Assembly: GCA_016931115.1 (NCBI GenBank)
Contig: JAFGFM010000134.1
Coordinates: 1 to 46,339, forward strand
Source: Deltaproteobacteria bacterium
GTDB taxonomy: Bacteria; Desulfobacterota; DSM-4660; Desulfatiglandales; HGW-15
Reading direction: 5' to 3'
DNA length: 46,339 bases
A program made the position numbers and the translations under genes. Shown here piece after piece: positions 1-8,762 of the stretch (positions within the stretch are counted from its first letter, which is position 1; each line of letters begins with the position of its first letter). The notes under the pieces are model-generated. The model saw only the letters and a list, made by a program, of their open reading frames with translations, did no database searches and was not told the DNA's origin.

Positions 1-1128
1 ACGGCCAAGCTTATAAAGGCTGCCGGTGACAGGCATCTATGGTCGGAAACCTATAACCGTGAACTGGATGATGTGTTTACCATTCAGGAAGAGATATCAA
101 CCGCTATTGTTGACAATTTAAGAATACGGCTTCTGGGCAAAGAAAAGGAATCTCTTGCTAAGCCATATACTAAAAATATAGAGGCGTATGAAGCGTACAT
201 TAAGGGGCGTTATTACTATTTAAGTTTCACGAATGAAGGCAGGAAAAAAGCTTTACAATATTATGAAGAGGCGGTCAGGTTAGACCCGTGCTATGCCCTG
301 GCATACAGCGCTATTGCCGAATATTATTGGGGTACACCATCAAAAGGACCAAGAACAATATCCAGAGATGAGGCTTATACCAGGGCAATGGAGGCAATCA
401 ATACCGCATTGGAAATAGATAACAGTATTCCCGAGGCCTATGCGACTCTGGGGATAATAAAAATGCATTATGAGTGGGACATAAAGGGAGCTGAAAAGGC
501 CTATAAAACAGCCGTTGACCTTAACCCGGGCCTCTCCAAGGTGCATTATGATTATGCATTTTATCTGGCAATAACTGGGGATATAAATAATGCTTTTCTG
601 GAGGCGAGAAAATCAATAGAGCTTGATCCGCTTTTTGGTCTTACCCATATGTGTTATGGAATTTGTCTCCTTGTTTCAGGCCAGTATGATCAGGCATTGG
701 AAAAATTACTACAGGGTCATGAAATGATGCCAACATATGTAGACGCATTCACATGCCTTGCATCCGTATATATTTTGAAAGGGATGTTTGATGAGGCCAT
801 GGATGAAATAATAAAGGGACTGGAGATTGCTCCGGGAGAACATATACTGCTCAGCCAGTTGGGCCATATAAATTCACTGAAAGGGAAAAAAGAGAAAACA
901 CAGGAAATACTGAATGAATTGCTTGAAATATCCAAAAAAGAATTTGTGAATCCTGTTGCTGTGGCCTCGTTATATATCGATCTGGAAGAAACAGACAAGG
1001 CATTTGAATGGCTCGAAAAATCCTGTGAGACGCGTGAGATTTCTTTTTATTTTCTAATGGCGGGGCAATTACGCTTTTTATATTTAGATCCGCGGGTTAA
1101 TCCATTTTTTAAAAAGCTGGGTGTGTAG
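1..1128 (+). CDS. TPR-repeat protein, 5' end outside window
   Basis: The reading frame is open from the first base, so the gene starts upstream of the window; the first ATG inside it, at 73, is internal. The first residues include a HLWSETYNRELDDVF segment, the motif seen in bacterial TolB/FlgO-like N-terminal regions of adenylate-cyclase-associated or winged-helix TPR proteins. The rest is a series of tetratricopeptide repeats: units such as AYEAYIKGRYYY, ALQYYEEAVRLDP, AYATLGI and AFLEARKSIELDP recur at about 34-residue spacing up to roughly residue 290 of the visible part. TPRs are protein-protein interaction scaffolds. In related proteins the missing N-terminus often carries a DNA-binding or cyclase domain, but that cannot be seen here. 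The stop lies 9 bases before the transporter gene, so the two are probably co-transcribed. Confidence 0.85.
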   Translation, partial: TAKLIKAAGDRHLWSETYNRELDDVFTIQEEISTAIVDNLRIRLLGKEKESLAKPYTKNIEAYEAYIKGRYYYLSFTNEGRKKALQYYEEAVRLDPCYALAYSAIAEYYWGTPSKGPRTISRDEAYTRAMEAINTALEIDNSIPEAYATLGIIKMHYEWDIKGAEKAYKTAVDLNPGLSKVHYDYAFYLAITGDINNAFLEARKSIELDPLFGLTHMCYGICLLVSGQYDQALEKLLQGHEMMPTYVDAFTCLASVYILKGMFDEAMDEIIKGLEIAPGEHILLSQLGHINSLKGKKEKTQEILNELLEISKKEFVNPVAVASLYIDLEETDKAFEWLEKSCETREISFYFLMAGQLRFLYLDPRVNPFFKKLGV

Positions 1129-1137
1129 TGATATAGA

Positions 1138-4100
1138 ATGACACGACTATGCAAAATGCTTGATATCAAAGAGGGAGAAGGTAAACCTGCTGTTATCATG
1201 TTTGCTTATTTCTTTTTCTTTGGCGCTACTCTCACGGCTGGTAAAACAGCGAGAGAAACTTATATTGATGTTACCTACCTCCCTTTAGTTTTTCTGGCCG
1301 CTGCATGTGTGGTTGCTCTAATAGCTATTCTCAATTATTTTGCATCAAAGCGTATAGACCTTGTAAAAAATCAATTCAGCGCAATCTTATTAAGCGGTCT
1401 TTTTTTTGCGGCCAGCCTTATCTTTTTCCAGAATAACCTGAATGGATTAATGATTCCATTCCTGTATGTGTGGATCGATGTGATCACCATTGTCATCAAT
1501 TTTCAGTTTGTAATTTATGCCGGTATGGTATTTAACTCGCGTCAGGCCAGGCGTTTGTTCGGGATAATCCTGTGTGGCAGCCCGATAGCGGGGATTGTAA
1601 TTGGTGCAGGTATCAAACCTTTTGTGAGGCTATTTGGGACAGATTATCTGCTGACCCTAACTGCAGGATTCATCCTTTGCTGCGTGCTGTCAGCCTGGTT
1701 TGTCAGGCCATGTATTCATCAGAGTAATTTTACCCATAAGAGCCCACAGGAGGGACAGAAAAATAATGGTTCTCTTGACAGTTATCTAAAGATGCTGGCC
1801 CTTGCCACTGGTGCAGCAGCCATGGTCACAACCATTATAGATTACCAGTATATTAGTTTTGTCAAAGATGCCATTACTTCCAGCCATGGCCAAGCCGGTT
1901 TTTATGGCACTATTCGTTCAATAACAAGTTTTATTTCGCTTCTTATACAGCTTTTACTGACAAGATGGGTGCTCGACAGATTTGGTATACTGACAGCCAT
2001 GCGAATCCTGCCCACCGGATTGGGTATAGGCGCTATAGCCATGTTATTTAATCCATCACTTTTAAGTGCTCTGTTAGGAAGGTTCTCAGAACAAACAACA
2101 AAATTTACCCTTAACAAGACCTCATTTGACCTTCTCTGGGTTCCGGTCTCTCATGATCAGAAACAGAGGAAGAAATTGTTTATCGATGATACGATCAAGG
2201 CAGGTATGCAGGGGCTTACCGGGGCCTTTATTTTTATTTTTATCAAGGTATGGCCTTTGCCCTATCATACTCTAATGCAGGCTTTAAGCCTGGTTGCACT
2301 TATTTCACTCGGAATATGGTTCTTCACAACATTTCATCTGAAAAAAGGATATGTATCAGCGCTGGCATCAGCCATTGAAAATCGCCAGCTTGATTTAAAT
2401 CAGATGAATCTTGATATCACTGATAATGAAATAGTTAAAACCATAGAGAATGCCCTTAACAGCAATGAAGAGGCCAAACAGATATTTGTGCTTGAATTGA
2501 TCTCAGAGCTTTCTCTTGCTCCCTGGGCAAATACCTTGAGAGATCTTTTTAAAAATGGAACACCTTCTGTACAGGCAAAGATACTTTCCATGACTGCTGA
2601 ATATCCGGATATTCTAACTAATGAGGATATTCGAAAGACAATTGAAGGTCATGGAGTTCTTACCGCTGATGCGTTTGTAATTGCCGGAAAACGTAATATG
2701 GAAGAACTTATCCCGGTAATGGTGGATACTATTGAAAATTTAATACCTGAAAATGTCGAGGTCTGTGCTGCTGCCGCAACAGCCCTTTTGATTATGGACA
2801 AGGGGCACGGCGAATCAGCGGCCAGGTCGATCAGGGAAAAACTGGTGGGAGATAATGAGAATATAAAGGCGGTCACCCTGAGGATGTTACATCATATCCC
2901 TGATTTTCTTACTGGCACCCAGCTTCAAGAATACTGTATGAGTGATTCCATTCATGTCTGCAGAGCGGCACTAGACATTGCACATCAGAAACACCATTCG
3001 GATTTATTACCATGCATAATTCATTGTCTTAAACACCCTCAGACACGTTCTGCTGCACGAAAGGCACTGGAGATATATCCTCCCGGTGATGTGATCGATA
3101 ACCTGGTAATTTTTCTAACCCAGGATGAAATAGATACGGATCATAAGATTCATGTAATCCGGACACTGAAGGATTTCCCTGATCCTCGATCAATATCAAT
3201 ACTGGTTCAAATGTTAGACCACAGGTTTATAAAAATCGAATCTGAAAGCATAGATGCCCTTTTGAAAATTGCAAGGCAGACACCATTACCTGCTGAGATA
3301 TTACAGCAGCTTAGTGATAAAAGCAGCATTATTGCCAGGCGCATCTATGAACTGTATCAAATGAAAAGAATGGTGGTTAAGGGTCATGAAGGATTGCTTC
3401 TCGCTGATCTTTTTACTGCTGAAATAGAACAACGCACCTTGATGCTCATTAAACTCCTTGCATTACCTTTACCTGATATTTCCATTGAAACCTGTTTAAA
3501 AAATGGCAAATATGAATATGGGCCACAGGCTGATAACCTGAGAGAGATATTTGATAATACCCTTACAAGAACTGTATGCGGTTATGTCCTTCCGCTGCTC
3601 CAGAATATTTCTATTGAACAGCGTTGCATGGCCGGGCAGCGCTATTTTACAGATTTACCGGATGACCTGGATTTGGAGCTAAGCCGGCTGATACAATCAC
3701 CTGTTGAATATCATCGTATCATTGCGCTTGATTATGCGGTTAGTCAATACCATCGTAAGGTGTTGGAGCAGGTTGACCGGTCAACTTTAAAGCATCAACC
3801 AGTCTGTAATGAAATTATTTCAAGGCATATTAAAAGGAATAACAAGGCACCTGTTGATCTGCCGCATTTTTTTGACCCACAGTTAGAAAAACCGGAAAAG
3901 GAGTTAAATATGCTATCTGTACTGGAAAAAACCATTATTTTAAGGGGTACAAATTTATTCAAAAATGTTCCAGGTGAAGATATTTATTTTTTAGCACAGG
4001 TGATGGAGGAGGAACGTCTTGCAAAGGGAGAGATCCTGTTTAGAAGCGGAGATAAGGGTGATTATCTTTACATAGTCGTAAGCGGAGAAATTTATATTCA

Positions 4101-4344
4101 CCTTGATAAAACAGAGCTTAACCGCCACTGTAAGGGGGATTATTTTGGTGAGATGGCCCTTCTTGATGACAGCCCAAGATCAGCGGATGCAACCGCCAAG
4201 GAAGAAACCCTTCTCTTAAGGATAAATCAGGATAACTTCCTGGATATAATGATGAACCACAAAGAAGTTCGAAGGAATATTATGAGGAAGTTAAATGAAC
4301 GTTCCCGAAGGCTTACTGAAAAATATGCCGGGACAATGCCATAA
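1138..4344 (+). CDS. Nucleotide-translocase-like membrane protein with HEAT repeats and C-terminal cNMP-binding domain
   Basis: This 1068-residue three-part protein begins with roughly 400 residues of hydrophobic helices; its start, MLDIKEGEGKPAVIMFAYFF, resembles the ATP/ADP-translocase-like (Npt/TLC, MFS-type) family. The middle, about 420-850, is alpha-helical and HEAT-like. The C-terminus, about 935-1060, is a cyclic-nucleotide-binding domain whose phosphate-binding cassette is intact (GEMALLDDSPRSA, with E1005 and R1014). A plausible role is a transporter or membrane sensor gated by cAMP or cGMP; the substrate is unknown. Translation may start at 1138 or at the ATG six codons later (1156), which fits the family N-terminus better. 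No clear ribosome binding site separates the two. The gene follows the TPR gene closely. Confidence 0.82.
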   Translation: MTRLCKMLDIKEGEGKPAVIMFAYFFFFGATLTAGKTARETYIDVTYLPLVFLAAACVVALIAILNYFASKRIDLVKNQFSAILLSGLFFAASLIFFQNNLNGLMIPFLYVWIDVITIVINFQFVIYAGMVFNSRQARRLFGIILCGSPIAGIVIGAGIKPFVRLFGTDYLLTLTAGFILCCVLSAWFVRPCIHQSNFTHKSPQEGQKNNGSLDSYLKMLALATGAAAMVTTIIDYQYISFVKDAITSSHGQAGFYGTIRSITSFISLLIQLLLTRWVLDRFGILTAMRILPTGLGIGAIAMLFNPSLLSALLGRFSEQTTKFTLNKTSFDLLWVPVSHDQKQRKKLFIDDTIKAGMQGLTGAFIFIFIKVWPLPYHTLMQALSLVALISLGIWFFTTFHLKKGYVSALASAIENRQLDLNQMNLDITDNEIVKTIENALNSNEEAKQIFVLELISELSLAPWANTLRDLFKNGTPSVQAKILSMTAEYPDILTNEDIRKTIEGHGVLTADAFVIAGKRNMEELIPVMVDTIENLIPENVEVCAAAATALLIMDKGHGESAARSIREKLVGDNENIKAVTLRMLHHIPDFLTGTQLQEYCMSDSIHVCRAALDIAHQKHHSDLLPCIIHCLKHPQTRSAARKALEIYPPGDVIDNLVIFLTQDEIDTDHKIHVIRTLKDFPDPRSISILVQMLDHRFIKIESESIDALLKIARQTPLPAEILQQLSDKSSIIARRIYELYQMKRMVVKGHEGLLLADLFTAEIEQRTLMLIKLLALPLPDISIETCLKNGKYEYGPQADNLREIFDNTLTRTVCGYVLPLLQNISIEQRCMAGQRYFTDLPDDLDLELSRLIQSPVEYHRIIALDYAVSQYHRKVLEQVDRSTLKHQPVCNEIISRHIKRNNKAPVDLPHFFDPQLEKPEKELNMLSVLEKTIILRGTNLFKNVPGEDIYFLAQVMEEERLAKGEILFRSGDKGDYLYIVVSGEIYIHLDKTELNRHCKGDYFGEMALLDDSPRSADATAKEETLLLRINQDNFLDIMMNHKEVRRNIMRKLNERSRRLTEKYAGTMP

Positions 4345-4365
4345 AATAGAGCGGAAAATAATATT

Positions 4366-4446
4366 AACGCCGAAATACACGAAATACACGAAAATAAATA
4401 ACTTTAAATGTATTATCATTATTTCGTGTATTTCGTTAGTGGTTAA
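4366..4446. repeat. Inverted repeat of short-period CGAAATACA units
   Basis: Two tandem CGAAATACA units on the left (4371-4389) face their reverse complement on the right (ATTTCGTGTATTTCG, 4420-4435), with an AT-rich loop between. The element lies between two convergent genes and could act as a bidirectional transcription stop. Its build, short-period units ending near GTGGTT, resembles the CCACAGAG-type repeats elsewhere in the window (14237, 24126, 38512, 44291, 44801). Confidence 0.65.
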
Positions 4447-4456
4447 AAGTCTTCTC

Positions 4457-5353
4457 TTAAAAAAGCACCTTATCCTCGCCTTTTTTATTAATGAGCCCCT
4501 GAATCAACTCAATAAGTTTGTCACGTCGTTTAAAAAATGCCATTATTTCCATCCTGTTTAAATATGGCTCAAGAAGGCCTTGAACCACTCCCTCATCAAG
4601 ATGGTGCAGGTTATACCAAAGCCCCCTTGAGCAATGGGTCACCTTTTCAGGATTAGGAAGAGTAGCGTCCCTGGAAAAGGATTGTGTATGGTCTATCAAA
4701 ATCAGCCGCCAGTTTGAGTCAATTAATATGTTACCCTGATTTCTGTCAATGTTGTTTATCAGGTTATCAAATACCTGCGTGTCCCACATCTGTTTGTTCC
4801 ATGAGGGTTCATCGGGTGGCAGTATCTTTTCCTTTGCGCGCTTCTTGTCTGTCATGGTATCCTCTGCCCACAACTGGAGTGTGCCCTGCTTTCTGTTTAT
4901 GGTCCTGCGTATGGTTGGAGGCATATTGTTGAGGCCCAGTAATCGATTCACTTCAAAGGCTGCTATTTCACTCTTACAGCAGTCACGAAAATACCGGGAT
5001 CCTTTTGCAGTACCAACAGCAGGGGAAGAAGAATTATCAACCCTGCTTTCATGCCGGAAGATTGCATTAACCTCTACCCCATCCTTTTTAAGTAGATATT
5101 TTATCGGTCGTTTAACACCGGAGCGAATGGTTTCTGATTGAACCGGTTCAGCAATTGCCAGAAATGCTATGATATCATCAATGGTACTAAAAGGAAGGGG
5201 CTTACCATCAGGGCCGGTCCAGACATGATCCGCCCCGTATTCAATCTTCTGGGATGTGAACTGGTTACTGTCATCTGCCTTGCAGGTATGGCTGCCTGCA
5301 AGTAACAGTAACGTGAATAAAAATACTGAATAAATCTTTGCTGCTTTTATCAT
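4457..5353 (-). CDS. Secreted kinase-fold protein (Fam20C/HipA/PI3K-like pattern)
   Basis: This 298-residue protein has a cleavable signal peptide (hydrophobic core at about 8-20, likely cut after CKA near residue 26), so it should act outside the cytoplasm. The C-terminal half carries a kinase-like pattern. E134 lies in the helix EIAAFEVNRLLG. A catalytic-loop-like segment, FDNLINNIDRNQGN, supplies D203 and N208, and LILIDHTQSF supplies a metal-binding D221. This order (NxDRxxxN followed by IDH) is typical of the Fam20C, HipA and PI3/4-kinase branch rather than of Hanks-type kinases. The substrate is unknown; a protein or a glycan is possible. The gene stands alone on this strand, with a repeat downstream. 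Identification rests on motifs only, so the exact family is uncertain. Confidence 0.6.
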   Translation of the reverse strand: MIKAAKIYSVFLFTLLLLAGSHTCKADDSNQFTSQKIEYGADHVWTGPDGKPLPFSTIDDIIAFLAIAEPVQSETIRSGVKRPIKYLLKKDGVEVNAIFRHESRVDNSSSPAVGTAKGSRYFRDCCKSEIAAFEVNRLLGLNNMPPTIRRTINRKQGTLQLWAEDTMTDKKRAKEKILPPDEPSWNKQMWDTQVFDNLINNIDRNQGNILIDSNWRLILIDHTQSFSRDATLPNPEKVTHCSRGLWYNLHHLDEGVVQGLLEPYLNRMEIMAFFKRRDKLIELIQGLINKKGEDKVLF

Positions 5354-5498
5354 GGCTGCTCCTTAGCTATAAAAAGGATCATCCAATACAGGTAACTTGT
5401 CAAGGGTAATTTTATCAATAATGATGCTCCCCAGCGCAACCGAAGGGTATCAATCGGAATTGCGCCATAGTATTCTGGCGAAGGCGAATAAAAACTCT

Positions 5499-5641
5499 CC
5501 GCCGCAAGCGGCGGGGTATCTAAAAAACATGGAACGCCCCAAGGGGCAGGGTATAAAACCCAAGCTTCGCAAAAAAAGCACCATAGGTGCGAAATATTAA
5601 TAGCACTATACGTGAATCAATTTTATCAGCCCCATCGGGGC
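5499..5641. repeat. Cluster of four short perfect hairpins
   Basis: In the gene-free stretch 5354-5695 four GC-rich palindromes recur: CCGCCGCAAGCGGCGG (5499-5514), GCCCCAAGGGGC (5536-5547), GCACCATAGGTGC (5578-5590) and GCCCCATCGGGGC (5629-5641). The last two are each followed by a similar AT-rich tail (GAAATATTAATAG and GTCATATTAACAC). They resemble REP or MITE-type intergenic repeats. No convincing gene was found in this stretch. Confidence 0.6.
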
Positions 5642-5695
5642 GTCATATTAACACCATTTATTCATCACTACTATTATGCTGAAGAATATTCCCTC

Positions 5696-6064
5696 TTATT
5701 CCCCCAATAACAATGGCAGCCATGGCATAGCCTTTGATGGTTGAGAGTTATAATCATCTGGCATTGTTTTTCTTTTATATTCTTTTAAATTTGTATAGCC
5801 ATCACCATCATCATCTTCATTGGCATCATTTACTAACGGGTCAAGGTCATACTGGACTTCCCACCCATCCGGCATACCATCATTATCAATCTCTGAATCA
5901 AGGGGATTTGTCTCTCCTGTGTCAACAATGCCATTATGGTTTGCATCCTCTACTCCATCAGATATCCCATCAATATCTGTATCAGCCTTTGAAGGGTCAG
6001 TTTCTCCTGTATTAACTATTCCATTTCGGTTCTTGTCTTCAGCGCTAATCTTTGTGAGTAGAAT
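5696..6064 (-). pseudogene. Remnant of a thrombospondin-type-3/calcium-binding-repeat protein
   Basis: On the minus strand an open frame of about 120 codons encodes successive acidic calcium-loop repeats (DKNRNGIVNTGETDP, DTDIDGISDGVED, DNDGMPDGWEVQYDLDP, DDDGDGYTNLKEY) and then stops. This is the usual C-terminal part of a large secreted protein with thrombospondin type 3 or dockerin-like repeats. An in-frame stop at 6065-6067 precedes it, and no ATG or ribosome binding site is available, so the N-terminal part is missing. It directly abuts the stop codon of the lytic transglycosylase gene, which suggests that a rearrangement removed the rest. The His-rich reading frame on the opposite strand is its antisense shadow. 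Confidence 0.7.
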
Positions 6065-6068
6065 TTAT

Positions 6069-6782
6069 CTATAAAGATTTTGTATTTACTGATGTATCTG
6101 CCTGAACCATTTGAGATTCATTTACAGGGCCATTCTTATAGAATGCCTGGTATGCAAGAACCTTCTTGATATATTTTTGAGTCTCCCTGAATGGCGGCAC
6201 ACCATTATGTCTTCTTACATTTGTTGCACCTGCATTGTATGCTGCAAGCGCAAGCTCAACATCCCCATTAAAACGCTCAAGCAGGGACTTATAATACCTT
6301 ACCCCTGCATGTATGTTTTCTTCAGGATCAAGGACATCTTTCACACCTAAATATTTTGCTGTCCCTGGCATAAGCTGCATCAGCCCCTTTGCTCCCCTGC
6401 GTGAAACAGAGCTATTATTGTATCGGGACTCTGCCATTATTATTGCCCTGATAATAGCCAGCTCCACATCATGCTCGTTTGCAGCCTTATATATAATCGG
6501 GTAGTATAAGGATTCAGACTGCGCTATCTGGTTTGTGAAAAATTCATCAATAGAAGGCTCTGCTGGTTTTTCTTCCGGGCGCTGTATAACAACAACAGCA
6601 GCAGGTTCCTGTTTTTTATTAAATGAAAATATATCAAAGATATTTACATGCACAGTAAACATATACTGAAGAATACAAATAAGCATCAGGTATTGCATAT
6701 GCCTTACTGAAAGTGTTTTTCTTCTGGATAATTCTGTCAAAATACTGTTCCTCGCCTTTTTCAAAGAATATTTGTACTGCAA
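6069..6782 (-). CDS. Membrane-anchored lytic murein transglycosylase (SLT domain)
   Basis: This 237-residue protein has one hydrophobic segment at about 30-50, a proline-rich linker, and a C-terminal SLT (goose-lysozyme-like) domain at about 90-215. The family motifs are all present: the catalytic glutamate E118 in AESRYN, then GAKGLMQLMPGTA, then AAYNAGATNVRR. Such enzymes cleave the beta-1,4 bond of peptidoglycan and form 1,6-anhydromuramic acid in the periplasm. The single N-terminal segment could be a signal anchor. The gene is alone; its stop codon abuts the calcium-repeat remnant. Confidence 0.9.
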   Translation of the reverse strand: MQYKYSLKKARNSILTELSRRKTLSVRHMQYLMLICILQYMFTVHVNIFDIFSFNKKQEPAAVVVIQRPEEKPAEPSIDEFFTNQIAQSESLYYPIIYKAANEHDVELAIIRAIIMAESRYNNSSVSRRGAKGLMQLMPGTAKYLGVKDVLDPEENIHAGVRYYKSLLERFNGDVELALAAYNAGATNVRRHNGVPPFRETQKYIKKVLAYQAFYKNGPVNESQMVQADTSVNTKSL

Positions 6783-7153
6783 TTAAGCATATTATTCAGG
6801 CAATGATTGTGCCACAGGCAGTTCGAAAACGGCTGAAATAAAAAGTTGTGATTTCAGGCAGATATAAATTCAGGATTTTTAGGTTTGCAGGATTATGTAA
6901 AAATTTACCAGATTTTTATGTAATTGGATGCCATATATCGGAACTATAATCTAGGTAAAGTTTTATACATGGGATGAGACAGCTTAAAAAATCAAATTCA
7001 AGTGTTTGTCCACAAAATAGCCTGCTCATGCAGCAAGATGAAGGGATGTTTATGCTGGCGCAGGGCACAGGGCTCAATGCGCAAGGAAAACATTTGTTCT
7101 GTCAGTACATGAATTACAGTTGGCTTAGAACAGTTATTATAAAATTGAGTCTT
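6783..7153. other. Gene-free intergenic stretch
   Basis: No supported gene was found here. The only structure seen is a short run of degenerate GGCACAG/GGCGCAG/GGCTCAA units at 7056-7088, of the same kind as the larger array at the right end of the window. Confidence 0.5.
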
Positions 7154-7372
7154 TTATACCTTTTGGCCGATGATCAGCCCTGTGGATGCAGTCTCCTTCC
7201 TTTCAACAAATGCAATGCCTGCCTCATTAAACCACCCCTTTATCTCAGACTCTGTGTATGTGTCACCGGCCTTTGTATTAACCAGCATATTGAGTGCAAA
7301 GAATGCCCCGAATGCAAATGTAGCTCCATTAAATTTAAATGGTTCCCTTTGACATGAAATATAAAAGAACAT
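7154..7372 (-). pseudogene. C-terminal remnant of an O-methyltransferase
   Basis: The minus-strand frame encodes a segment running from ALNMLVNTKAGDTYTESEIKGW to SGLIIGQKV-like residues (here TGLIIGQKV). This is the C-terminal signature of the dimerising SAM-dependent O-methyltransferases (Methyltransf_2, acetylserotonin O-methyltransferase-like). Only about 70 residues remain of a family of roughly 330-350; the SAM-binding core and the dimerisation domain are absent. The first residues do not look like the family, so the truncation point lies near 7340-7372. The promoter of the next operon now occupies the same bases on the other strand. Confidence 0.65.
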
Positions 7373-7377
7373 ATAAT
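7349..7377 (+). promoter_or_regulatory. Consensus sigma-70 promoter of the sugar operon
   Basis: A perfect TTGACA (7349-7354) and a perfect TATAAT (7372-7377) are separated by 17 bases. They lie about 30 bases before the UroD-like start codon at 7407, which has a GGGGGT ribosome binding site. Both boxes match consensus fully, so constitutive strong transcription is expected unless a regulator binds. Confidence 0.75.
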
Positions 7378-7406
7378 TCGCGAAAAATCAATCGGGGGTC
7401 ATAAAA

Positions 7407-8738
7407 ATGGAAAAAAACTGGAGCACTCTATCACCTGAAGAAAAACGTGAAATACGATTTAAAAAATGGATTTCAACAGAGGGAAGGCATTTTAACAGCC
7501 CGGAGGCAGAACAGAAATACAAAGATATAATTACAAGATATATCAAGGCCATAAAACTTGAAGAGCCTGACAGGGTGCCTGTCATGCTTCCCACCGGCAC
7601 CACACCAATATACATGGCAGGTATGACCTATAAAGAGGCCATGTATGATAATGAAAAACTCGTTAAAGCATACATGGATGTATTCAAGGTATTTAAGGCG
7701 GATGATTATGCGGCGCCCATGATACCCTCAGGCAGAGCCTCTGCGCTTCTTGACACAAAATGTTCAAAATACCCAGGGCACGGGCTCCCTGAGGATGGCC
7801 ACGGCAACCAGTTTGTTGAGGGTGAATACATGAAGGCTGATGAGTATGATCTCTTTATCAATGATATGTCCGATTTCGTGTTCAGATGCTACCTTCCCCG
7901 CACAATGGGGCTATTGGAGCCTCTTACCATGTTTCCGCCTTTGCCTAATTCACTGGGGTTCCCCAATATGTTCCTGAGCGCCATGTCAAACCCGCAGGTC
8001 CAAAATATGCTTTTAAAGATGGTCGAATATGGCAAAGAAGAGGCAAAGTGGCAGCTCCCCTTTATGAAGTTCAGGCAGATGGCAATGGCCGAAGGATATC
8101 CTGCAATGATGGGTGCATATGCCCATGCACCATTTGACCTTATGGGCGATACCTTAAGGGGCACCCGTGGAATAATAATGGATATGTACAGGCAGCCAGA
8201 CAAGTTGCATCAGGCAATGGAAAAGATAGTACCTCTTAATATTAAAATTGCAGTGGATGGTGCAAACATGTCAGGGGTGCCAATAGCGGTATTCCCGCTT
8301 CACAAGGGTGATGATACCATGATGTCTGACAAGCAGTACAGGGAGTTCTACTGGCCCACATTCCGAAAGGTAATTATGGGCATCTATGAAGAAGGGGTTG
8401 TTCCGCTCCTCTTTGCAGAGGGGAAATATAATGAGCGGCTTGAGATTATTAAAGACCTGCCCAGGAGCAGCGTAATCTGGTATTTTGACCAGACAGATAT
8501 GTTCAGGGCAAAAGAGATACTTGGCAATCATGCCTGCCTTATGGGTAATGTACCCACCTCCATGCTATGCACCTCAAAGGCCTCGGAGGTAAAGGAATAC
8601 TGCCGAAAGCTGATTGAGATAGTTGGCAAGGGAGGCGGTTATATACTTGCAGGCGGGGCATCGCTGGACAAGGGCATACCTGAAAACATACATGCCATGA
8701 GTGAAGCGGCATTTGAATATGGTGTTTACAAAAAATAA
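7407..8738 (+). CDS. Uroporphyrinogen-decarboxylase-family protein
   Basis: This 443-residue protein belongs to the UroD/MtaA TIM-barrel superfamily (RYIKAIKLEEPDRVPVMLP near the N-terminus; HACLMGNVPTSMLCTSKASEVKEYCRKLI and GKGGGYILAGGASLDKGIPENI near the C-terminus). Many anaerobe members are corrinoid-dependent methyltransferases rather than haem enzymes, and this one is longer than haem-type UroD (about 350). The usual MtaA zinc ligands are not evident: the region expected to hold HxC reads LLFAEGKYNERLE, and the expected PGCGI cysteine is alanine (GGASL). Classical zinc-dependent methyl transfer is therefore doubtful. It is the first gene of a sugar operon, 24 bases before the isomerase gene, which suggests it acts on a sugar-derived compound. 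No corrinoid protein gene is nearby. Confidence 0.8.
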   Translation: MEKNWSTLSPEEKREIRFKKWISTEGRHFNSPEAEQKYKDIITRYIKAIKLEEPDRVPVMLPTGTTPIYMAGMTYKEAMYDNEKLVKAYMDVFKVFKADDYAAPMIPSGRASALLDTKCSKYPGHGLPEDGHGNQFVEGEYMKADEYDLFINDMSDFVFRCYLPRTMGLLEPLTMFPPLPNSLGFPNMFLSAMSNPQVQNMLLKMVEYGKEEAKWQLPFMKFRQMAMAEGYPAMMGAYAHAPFDLMGDTLRGTRGIIMDMYRQPDKLHQAMEKIVPLNIKIAVDGANMSGVPIAVFPLHKGDDTMMSDKQYREFYWPTFRKVIMGIYEEGVVPLLFAEGKYNERLEIIKDLPRSSVIWYFDQTDMFRAKEILGNHACLMGNVPTSMLCTSKASEVKEYCRKLIEIVGKGGGYILAGGASLDKGIPENIHAMSEAAFEYGVYKK

Positions 8739-8762
8739 TTTTTTTAAAGGAGCATATCAATC

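Noticed and set aside
4295-4561. Plus-strand frame of 88 codons after the transporter gene
   Set aside because: It crosses the inverted repeat and the end of the kinase-like gene; no ribosome binding site or domain.
5734-6015. Plus-strand frame with a run of histidines
   Set aside because: It is antisense to acidic calcium-loop repeats; the composition is explained by the minus-strand remnant.
6974-7357. Plus-strand cysteine-rich frame of 127 codons
   Set aside because: It overlaps the methyltransferase remnant on the other strand and a repeat run; no ribosome binding site and no recognisable domain.
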